From positions 7,936,001 to 8,000,000 of the forward strand of contig JAEVHH010000001.1 in the NCBI GenBank assembly GCA_017607445.1: a DNA stretch of 64,000 nt, in the 5' to 3' direction. Below, piece by piece: positions 55,669 through 64,000 of the stretch (its first letter is position 1; each line of letters starts with the position of its first letter). The DNA comes from Histoplasma ohiense. Taxonomy: Eukaryota; Ascomycota; Eurotiomycetes; Onygenales; Ajellomycetaceae. A program made the translations under genes and the position numbers. The notes under the pieces are model-generated. The model worked only from the letters and a program-made list of their open reading frames with translations. It did not search any database and was not told the DNA's origin.

Positions 55669-56405
55669 ATTGTATATCTGTACATGTATCAGAGCTGATC
55701 AAGTGTTGTTTTATTGTTCATTATATGTAAATATCATTCTGATTTAATTCTATAATAGAACTCTTGTCACAGACTGTATACAGTGTTGTATATTTTCTGA
55801 GCTTAAACTGTTCTCATTGTGCTGCTGTGTATACAGTCACTTTGAAGAAGTATGTGTCAACTGTAAGTAATGTGATCATGCAGCACACTGCTTCCTCCAC
55901 AGCTCTGCAGATCAGTCTGATATATATAATAATTTTCATAATAAACAGTCACCACAGCTATAAGTATCAGCAGCAGATGATGCAGATCATGATACTCAGT
56001 CTGATGCACAGAATAATCTCATTCTCATTGAATAGAATATATATGAAGCTTTTATTTTTCTTTTCTTTATCTAATTTCTCTATTCTATTCTGTTCTTGCT
56101 CTTCGATCTCTGTTTCTTCATTATTATTATATATTATATTATTATAGAGTTAGATTTAGTTATATGAGCTGTGTATGACACTCAGATGTTGACTTGCACT
56201 TCTACACAGTGTCTGAAATCAGTAGCTCTTTAATAGAGATGAAGTCAAGCAAGTCATTTAGCTAGTGATTATATAACTTTCTGTGTGTGAAGTCACATGT
56301 ATCTGAATTTAATAGTGTTTCTCTTACTAAATACAAGTATCCTGTACATATGAATATAGAATTGAACACACATCAGCAATAATCAGATTATATGCAGTGA
56401 TGTTG
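55669..56405. other. AT-rich CpG-poor DNA
   Basis: Continues the decayed block interrupted by copy 3. A 127-codon frame (55764-56147) is low-complexity and I do not consider it a gene. Confidence 0.5.
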
Positions 56406-57085
56406 ATGGCTGAGTGACTGCACCTCCGCACATAACCTGGTTATTGTGAGGGTTGGGTTCAAACACACCGTAACCCGACCCATCTATAACTATTACACAT
56501 TGAACTCCACTGGAGTTCACTCATTTTGCTAACAAATTAAGTTCACACTAACCAGAAATATCCTAGCCCTCTTAGAGTTACTTGGAGTAAACCTCCACTG
56601 ATGTTCAAAGTTATCTCAACAAGTAAAACTCTCAATTTTTCGAATTAGACAATGAGAGTACTTTCAATTGATTCCTGCTGTCTTCATCAGCAACTGCTGC
56701 AAATTTGAAAAGATTTGATGAAGTTTTAAAAGAGATATTTGATGAATAGTGTTTTAGCATCTGCTTGAATGAATTTTCAACATTTCATCAAATTACTCCA
56801 TCAATATTAGATCAAATCAACTCAGATTTTGATCAGAGATAGATCTATTGTATATTGATAATCTATTAAAATCTTGTTTAATTTGATTCACAGTTGCTTG
56901 AGTTATTCTTTATTCTCTGTTTGAGAAAACTCTGATCAATTTTTGTGTTCCAACACATCTGTGCCAAGTCCTCTCTGAGTACCTCCCAGCCACACGTGCC
57001 TGCCAAGTAACAAAAAGATACCTCAGCACAATTAGCTAATGCATACTCCAAGATATTACCTCTTATCTATCAGCTACTGCTGTCA
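56406..57085. other. Less mutated patches in AT-rich DNA
   Basis: Parts (56410-56600, 56940-57070) keep CpG and normal composition between AT-rich stretches. No gene or repeat is recognised. Confidence 0.4.
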
Positions 57086-57098
57086 ATCTTGCTCAGCT

Positions 57099-57600
57099 AT
57101 CTCTCACTGCTAAGCTATGCCTCGCTGCTAAGCTATCCCTCACTGCTAAGCTATCCCTCACTGCTAAGCTATTCCTCACTGCTAAGCTATTCCTCACTGC
57201 TAAGCTATCCCTTGCTGCTAAGCTATCTCTTGCTGCTAAACTATCTCTCACTGCTAAGCTATCTCTTGCTGCTAAGCTATCCCTTGCTGCTAATCTATCC
57301 CTTGCTGCTAAGCTATCCCTCACTGCTAAGCTATCCCTCACTGCTAAGCTATCCCTCGCTGCTAAGCTATCTCTTGCTGCTAAACTATCTCTTGCTGCTA
57401 AGCTATCCCTTGCTGCTAATCTATCCCTTGCTGCTAAGCTATCCCTCACTGCTAAGCTATCCCTCACTGCTAAGCTATCCCTTGCTGCTAAGCTATCCCT
57501 CGCTGCTAATCTATCTATCACTGCTGTCAATTTATCTACCACTGTCAATCTATCTATCACTGCTAATCTATTGCTGCTAATCTATCACTGTCAGTCAATC
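57099..57600. repeat. 18-bp minisatellite, about 27 units
   Basis: Unit CACTGCTAAGCTATCCCT with C/T variation (CACTG/TTGCTG/CGCTG). The period is 18 bp to about 57520, then degenerates. Both strands stay open because of the multiple-of-three period. The sequence is unrelated to the minisatellite at 25430. Confidence 0.92.
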
Positions 57601-58919
57601 TACTGCAGTGAATCTATCTATCACTATCATTACTGATTCAAAATAGAACTAGAGCATAAATACATTAAACTTCTTTTGATAAATAATGATTTTTGATAAC
57701 ACTCATAGCATTATATCATCTATATAGAGTAAATCATAGTTTCATTTGATCTCATTTTATACTGTATCTATCTGATAATCTATATCAAAAAGAAGTATAA
57801 AATCATTTTAAATCTGAAGTTTACAGATTTTGATTCTGTAATCATTTTTAAAGAAAGATATCATACAGCAATCTGTCTTCTGCTGCAGCATATGAACTCT
57901 TATAAGATCACTGTCTGTAACAATATCAGCATTGAGATTCTTCTGAACAAAATTAAGAACTTGTGTTATAAACCTGCAGCATAAACCAGAGCTTATTGAG
58001 TAAGAACTGAAGAGATGCAGAAATGAAACAATCCTTGACTGAGATTAGTATGAGATCATATGACTGCTCACTCTGATCACTGTGCTCATCATGATCACCA
58101 GTGAGCAAAGTGAGCAAGTGAGCAGAGTGAGCAAGATATTTTGTATGAGGACTCAAATGTATTTAAACACATTCATTACTCTTAGAATCAAGAAGTTTAT
58201 TTTCTTGATCATGATTAATTTCTTTCTTACTTCTTTCTTACTTCTTTCTTACTTCTTATTTCTACTACATCTTTACTTATACTCAGTTACATAGTATGAC
58301 TATAAGCTCATCTTAAGTATACTTCTTCATGATGTATATCTTAAGCATCTGCTCTATCTTATAAGCTCTACTAGATATTCTTATTGTCTATCTTAGACTG
58401 CTGCTGTAGCTATTGCTAGTCATTCTAGATATTTCTCTTAACATTATATCTTAATCTGTGATAGTGGCACTATTTTCTGATTCAGTGAACAAGCTCAGCA
58501 ACACTATATAAGCTCTGATCATATCTTATATCCAGTGAGAAGCTTGCTGAGTTAGAGACTCAGTAGCAACATTGATCATCTCTAATTCAAAATCATGGAG
58601 ATCTCTTGTAATGCACTTGTTTATTATTTCCTTATTATCTTCGCTTATTCTTACCTCTTTCCATTATACTCTCGCTACCGCTATTTCTATATGTATATAT
58701 ATATCGATGTATGTATTTCGCACATCTTCTTTCTCTTTCTTTTCTTCCTTAGCGATTAGCTACACTACATTACACTACCACACTACATTACTCTACAATA
58801 TATTACTATTATCTCTGCTACACTATAAACTATCTTCTACTGTTACTCTTCACACTGTCACTACACCTCACAGTTTCTAATCACTCAATCTTCAAGAGAC
58901 AGTTCATTGAGTAATAGTC
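57601..58919. other. AT-rich DNA upstream of gypsy D, with LTR-like promoter
   Basis: A TATATAAG box is at 58505-58512, and a CpG-keeping patch at about 58640-58760 lies between it and the first gag ATG. This could be part of the 5' LTR of element D, but I could not define its ends. A short CTTCTTTCTTA tandem occurs near 58222-58255. Confidence 0.4.
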
Positions 58920-60260
58920 ATGATCTCTATCCACAGTATCCACTGTACTCATGCTATTGCTGAATCTGAAGCAGCAAACATCATGGAAGAAAACTGTGAA
59001 ACACACATTTCTGTCACTGAAAGTGCACAACAAGTATCATCTTTCTCTATGAAATCAGACTCTGAGCATAGTTCAGAAGAGGATATCTCTTCTGAAGATC
59101 TCAGCACAATTGAGACTGAGAAGATAGCTGTGATCAGAAGAATCAAAAAATTACAGACTGAGAAAGAATTATGAGAACTTCAACAGCAGTGCAATACTTT
59201 ACTACAAGAATTGAATGAAACAATTCCAGTCATCTGAAATACACTAGAAGCACATTCAAACCACAGTAGAGATGCAACTAGTATGAATGATAACTGTGAT
59301 AACATCACAAATATTCTTGAACCACTGAAAGCCACACTACAAACACTCAACACCTTAGTGAAAAGCATCATGACTACTGTCAGTGAGAGATGTAGTCAGA
59401 TATCATTTTGATAATTAAAACTTCAAGATCTCAGCATGAGTGGTTACTCTTCTCAGAGAGATGTGAAAAAGTTTCAAGATCAAAACATGAAAGAATTTGA
59501 AAACTTTATTACAGCTGCTATCACTTTCCATGTCAGTGATCTTGATTACTACAATGAACACAACCATCAAAAGATCATCGAAGCCATTACTCATTTCAAT
59601 ATTGAGATGCAACAATATTGGTATCAACATACACATGATATGTGGACTTTGCCACCATGGAAAGAATTTGTTAGTTGAATGTAATGTCAAGTCACTGATT
59701 CAGATAGAAGTTTCTGAGATGCTGATAGACAGTACTGAAAAACAGAGCAATAAGAAGATCAGACAGTTCAACAATTTGCTTCACACTTACAATCAATTGA
59801 AGAGTGTCTGTAGCATTCTTATAGCAAATATCATCAGAAATCACATCTCTATATGAAAGTTCTATCTTTCATTCACTGAGAATTCAACAAATATGCAATC
59901 AAATTGAAAGAGTTAAGCTATAATGTCACTCTATATAAACTTGCAATGGCAGAATCAAATCTGTCAGAGAGATGGAAGAAGCTTAAAGAGAAGTCAAATT
60001 TCAAAAACCCCACTCAAAGCTCTAACAACAGAAATAATGCTGATAATAGATCACAAAACAAATACAGATGAAATGACACTACAAAGTTCAATGACTCCAC
60101 TCAATCAAAATATTGCCATTATTGCAAGTGACCAGAACATATCATCAATTTGTGTTTCAAACAACTCAAAGATGAATCCAAAAACACCAAATCTGACTTG
60201 AAATCTGATACAAAAGACATGAAGAACTCAAAGAACTCAAAAAACACTTAAGACACATCA
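58920..60260 (+). pseudogene. Gag of gypsy element D
   Basis: Open stretches at 58920-59174 (acidic Ser/Glu-rich N-terminus, then EKIAVIRRIKKLQTEKEL) and 59436-59678 are separated by TGA codons. A CX2CX4HX4C zinc knuckle (CHYC...PEHIINLC, with a TGA for Trp inside) lies at about 60114-60170, followed by a Lys/Ser-rich tail. Coding order and motif identify gag; it is inactivated. Confidence 0.78.
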
Positions 60261-60299
60261 TTCAGCTCACAATGACAGTCATAAATGTGGAAAGTCAAT

Positions 60300-62962
60300 G
60301 CAAAAACACCTTAAGCTTCACTGTTACAGTGAAACTCACTACATCTAAGAATCTGCAAAAAGTGCTTGTGCTAGTAGACTCTGAGTCAGAAGTGAACTGT
60401 ATCAATGAATTTTGAACAAAGAATCACAATCTAGAAGCTGCTCATCATAAAATCAAAATAATCAAGTCAATTGATGAATGCATAATGCACTTCTTTGAAG
60501 AGTATAACATTGCAACTACTGTCACTGATCACAAGAGTAATGCACAGCAGATATCTCATTTCTTTCATGCAATGAAAATGAAGAACTACAGTCTTATATT
60601 AGAATTTTCTTGATTAAGATAAACAAATTCTCTTATAGATTGATTAGATGAACAATTCTTCTTTAGAAGCTCTGAAGATGAATAACAGTCTCAAATTATT
60701 TCTGAACAAAATGTCTTAGCTGAAGTTCTCACAGAAGCTAGAGTAGAAATGCTTGTAGTATTATCTACAGAATATTCAAAAGACTCAAAGCATATTTTAT
60801 ATGTATTCTCAGCTGTGTATTCAAACTTGCTGACTGATCTACTCAATTATGTCATGTCATACACACATATCTTCTCAGAAGAAGCTGCTATAAGTGTGAA
60901 AAGATTAGAAGAGACAGAACATCATATAGATTTCAAATCTGATATACAATCTTCATTTATACTGATATACAATCTCTCTGAAACTGAGTTAGCCACTCTA
61001 AGAGAATATTTAAAAAATGCATTAAATAAAGAGTGGATACAATCATTCAGTAGCTCAGCTGATGCATTGATTCTCTTTGTTCTCAAAAAAGATAGTGGAC
61101 TCTGTCTTTGTGTAGACTATCAAGGATTAAATCAAATCATCATCAAGAATCAATACCCTCTGTCTCTAATAAGTGAATTACTTAATAGGCTTTCAAAAGC
61201 CAAGATATTCACTAAGCTGAATCTTTGAGATGTCTATCACCACATACTTATAGCAGCAAAAGACTGTTGGAAGACAGTCTTTAGAATAAGATATGAACAT
61301 TTTAAATATGTAGTTATATCATTTGAACTAGCTAATGCTTCAGCAATATTCCAAGCATACATTAACAATGTCTTGTCTGATTTGTTGAATATATGTTGTG
61401 TTGTCTATTTGAATGACATTCTCATATTCTTCAATTCAAAGCAGAAATATAAAGTGCATGTTACTAAGATGCTAGAACATCTTGAGTGTGTGAATCTATT
61501 TGCTAAACTCTCTAAGTATGAATTTGAAGTGGACAAGATCTTGTTTCTGAGATTTGTTATAGATACAAATGATATTGAGATGAAGTTAGACAGAGTCTCC
61601 ATTATTGTGAAATGATCTACATCTAAATCAATTAAAGAGATTCAATTCTTTTTGAGTTTTGCTAATTTCTATCAGTGATTTATTAAGTCTTTCTCCTCTA
61701 TTGCAGCCCCATTATTTGAACTTACAAAAGAGAGCAAGAAGAGAGAAAGAAAAGCCACTTTTATGTGAACAGAAGATACTCAAAGCACTTTTGATGAGCT
61801 CAAATCACACTTTATACATACTTCTCTATTAGCTCATTTTGACTCAGCTCAGTATATTCAGATTGAATCTGATGCATTCACTTTTGCAGTTGCTGCTATT
61901 CTATCACAGTTACAGAATAATAAGCACTGACATTCAGTTGCCTTCTGATCAAGAAAGTTGATTGATGTGGAAACACATTATGATACTCATGATAAAGAAC
62001 TCTTGGCTATTGTAGCAGTATTTAAGAATTGAAGATATTATCTGAAGAAAAATCAGTATTCAATTCAAGTCTGATCTGATCATGCCAATCTGCAGTACTT
62101 TATGACAACTAAGAAATTGAACAGATATAAAATCAGATGAATGAAAGCTTTATCTGCTTATGATTTTGTATTACTGCATCACTCTGAATCAAAGAATTCA
62201 GCTGATGGGCTCAGTCATTGCACAGACTACAGTGAGATCTATAATGATCAAACTATGTTATCTACCCTGCAACAGAAGCTGAAACATGAAGTTAGACTAG
62301 ACTGAGAAACTGATACTTCTTTTCAAAATGATATTTCTTCTGATGTAGTCTGTGCACAGATCTCTAATGAGCAAAATGCTTCTTTTAATAAGTGAAAAGC
62401 ACTTCATACATTGACATCTTCTATCTCTCACATAAACTCTTCTTCTTCATTGTGTGTTGAGCAATATATACTCTGAATTGCAGTCAATAAGACTATTCTT
62501 GAGAACTCAGCATATACAGAAATGTCTGAATCCTTTATCTTATTTCTGAGTAAAGCACAGAAGATTGATTCTTTTGCTGCTGAGCAAAGAAAGAAGATAA
62601 AAGAGAAGAATATGACTGTCACTGAAAATATACTATAAACAATTTCTGAGAATGATATATTGTGTACTGATGATTGTGTGTATGTCCCTCAACAAAAGAC
62701 ACTCATTGATGAAATTATCAGTGCAAACCATGATGATTCACAGAGAGGTCACTTTGGTATAAAAAAGTTCATAGACAGCATTCAGAACAAATACTATTGA
62801 CATGAGCTAGTCAGAGATATCAAAGATTATATATCCACTTGTAATACTTATCAAAGAGTAAAGTCAAAACAGCACAGACAATATGAAGAATTGAATACAA
62901 TCCTCTTATCATCAAATTCTTTTGAGTTTATTACTATGAATTTTATTACAGACTTGCCAGCC
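60300..62962 (+). pseudogene. Pol of gypsy element D (protease to integrase)
   Basis: Protease: VLVDSESEVNCINEF near 60370 (DSE where DSG is expected). RT: LCVDYQGLNQI, KNQYPLSLISEL, then YLND (for YxDD) near 61408. RNase H: IQIESDAFTFAV near 61860, the ETHYDTHDKELLAIVAVF block and SADGLSH at the end. Integrase: the HHCC start (AHDDSQRGHFGI-like; CNTYQRVKSKQH) at 62700-62880 and MNFITDLPA near 62940, where it is cut by the family A copy 5 LTR. All stops seen are TGA at expected Trp or Arg positions. It is closest to element C among the elements here. Confidence 0.82.
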
Positions 62963-63556
62963 TGTAACGGGCGTACTTCGATTAACGATTTGATACTATT
63001 CTAATTACAGATTACGAATTGATTAAGGAAAGAAAGAGAAAAGAAATCAGAAAAGGTTGTACAAAGAGAGTTCTTATAGAGGAAAGTTCAGAGCAGAAGA
63101 ATATCAGAAGCCACTCCACAGTGGAGCACAGAGTGAAAGAACATTAAGAGGTACACATAAGAATTGTTAGAAGCTACACAAGTGTGGAATGTGAGATGAG
63201 AGAATCATTGAGAGCTACATGGAAGAATTGTTAGAGACTACATGAGTGTGGAACACAGAGTGAGAGAACATAAGAAGCTACACAGAAGAATTGTTAGAGA
63301 CTATATGAGTGTGGAACACAGAGTGGAAGAATGTAAGAAGCTACACAGAAGAATTGTTAGAGACTACACAAGTGCAGAGCACAGAGTGAAAGAATGTTAA
63401 GAGCTATGTGAAAGAGTCATTAGAAACTATGTGAGTGCAGAGTATGGAGTGAAAGAACATTGAGGATTACACAAAATCACAACAGTCAGAAACAAGTGAA
63501 TGCAGAAGAGAAGTTGATTGCATAAGTTAATTACTAATGAATGCTAATCTGTCACA
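62963..63556 (-). repeat. 3' LTR of family A copy 5 (594 bp)
   Basis: Minus-strand LTR: TGTAACGGG on the plus strand corresponds to the LTR end, and CTGTCACA at 63556 to its start. The long form (about 597 bp). The outer ~60 bp keep CpG and match copy 3, while the rest is CpG-poor. Confidence 0.9.
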
Positions 63557-64000
63557 TTATCCCCCTCTACTGGGGTGAGTGAGGACTTGTAGGTGTCAAG
63601 GGTGGTGGTGTTCTTCAAGATGAATGCAGGTTCTCAGATTGGATGATTGTATTCTACTCATTTGATGAGATATTCACAGTGATGGCAGTTGATTCTATTG
63701 TCAAGAATTGCTTTGATTTCTCATTCAAGTTCATTGTCTTCTTCTACAATGATGGGTGGCTGTCAATTGAAGATTCTCTGTGAGGGGAATGGATCCTTGG
63801 CTGCAGATCAGAGCAGGTTTGTATGAAAGATGTTGTGGATGTCAGATAAAGTGTCAAGTCAATAATTGTGTATATCTAGCACTTTCTTCACTGTATATTT
63901 GATGTGATGATAATCTAGTGTATGTGAGAGGTGGTCTGTTTTTATGTTCTTGAGATTCAGTCAGACTTTGTCTTCTATATGATATCAGATTGCAGAACTT
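63557..64000 (-). pseudogene. Family A copy 5, chromodomain and integrase end
   Basis: Reverse complement of about 54630-55066 of copy 3: polypurine tract, chromodomain, the AEDPFPS linker and the GPY/F module, heavily mutated. The element runs out of the window. It interrupts the integrase of gypsy D. Confidence 0.88.

Noticed and set aside
57089..57580. Overlapping frames of about 160 codons on both strands
   Set aside because: Explained by the second 18-bp minisatellite; no independent coding evidence.

Overview
The window looks like a chromosome segment of a filamentous ascomycete (Pezizomycotina; perhaps Eurotiomycetes, but I cannot fix the genus). It is a mosaic. Islands of ordinary GC content carry spliced genes with 40-60 nt GT-AG introns. 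Between them lie long AT-rich blocks of retrotransposons decayed by C-to-T / G-to-A transitions, as in repeat-induced point mutation (RIP).

Layout. Positions 1-25414 are a nest of retroelements. A minus-strand Ty3/gypsy element (C, 1-5428) sits in a chromovirus of family A (copy 1). Family A copy 2 (8212-14156, TSD ATTCT) sits in the same copy 1. Copy 1 itself sits in a LINE-type element (15327-23391). That LINE is also split by a 5.3-kb insertion (17184-22451) with 27-bp inverted termini, which carries a gypsy-like gag-pol (B). A small LTR element (TRIM-like T1, 18667-19648) is inserted in the RT of B. The LINE in turn sits in another family A copy (copy 4). An 18-bp minisatellite follows (25430-26697). 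Then comes a gene-bearing island (26698-46140): a broken Myb/SANT gene, a piggyBac relic, a complete spliced protein kinase, several fungal genes I do not recognise, a second TRIM-like copy (T2, 39295-40263), an atypical kinase, an AAA+ ATPase relic and a three-exon hypothetical gene. Positions 46141-49472 are CpG-free AT-rich DNA. The best preserved family A element (copy 3) is at 49473-55663. After it come AT-rich DNA, a second 18-bp minisatellite (57099-57600), a degraded gypsy element (D) and one end of a minus-strand family A element (copy 5).

Family A copy 3 has 597-bp LTRs that read as identical, a GATAT target duplication, gag, protease, RT, RNase H, a DD35E integrase and a C-terminal chromodomain. 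Its RNA-level signals are the most interesting content. A 14-nt primer site complements its own LTR, which suggests Tf1-type self-priming. The leader holds a string of small hairpins with one conserved hexaloop and co-varying stems. A G GGA AAA slippery heptamer followed by a 9-bp stem lies at the gag-pol junction.

The repeats share a mutation grammar: first CpG, then also CpC/GpG, while CpA is largely spared. As a result nearly every nonsense codon in the decayed coding regions I read is TGA. All functional statements are inferences from sequence; no database search was possible.
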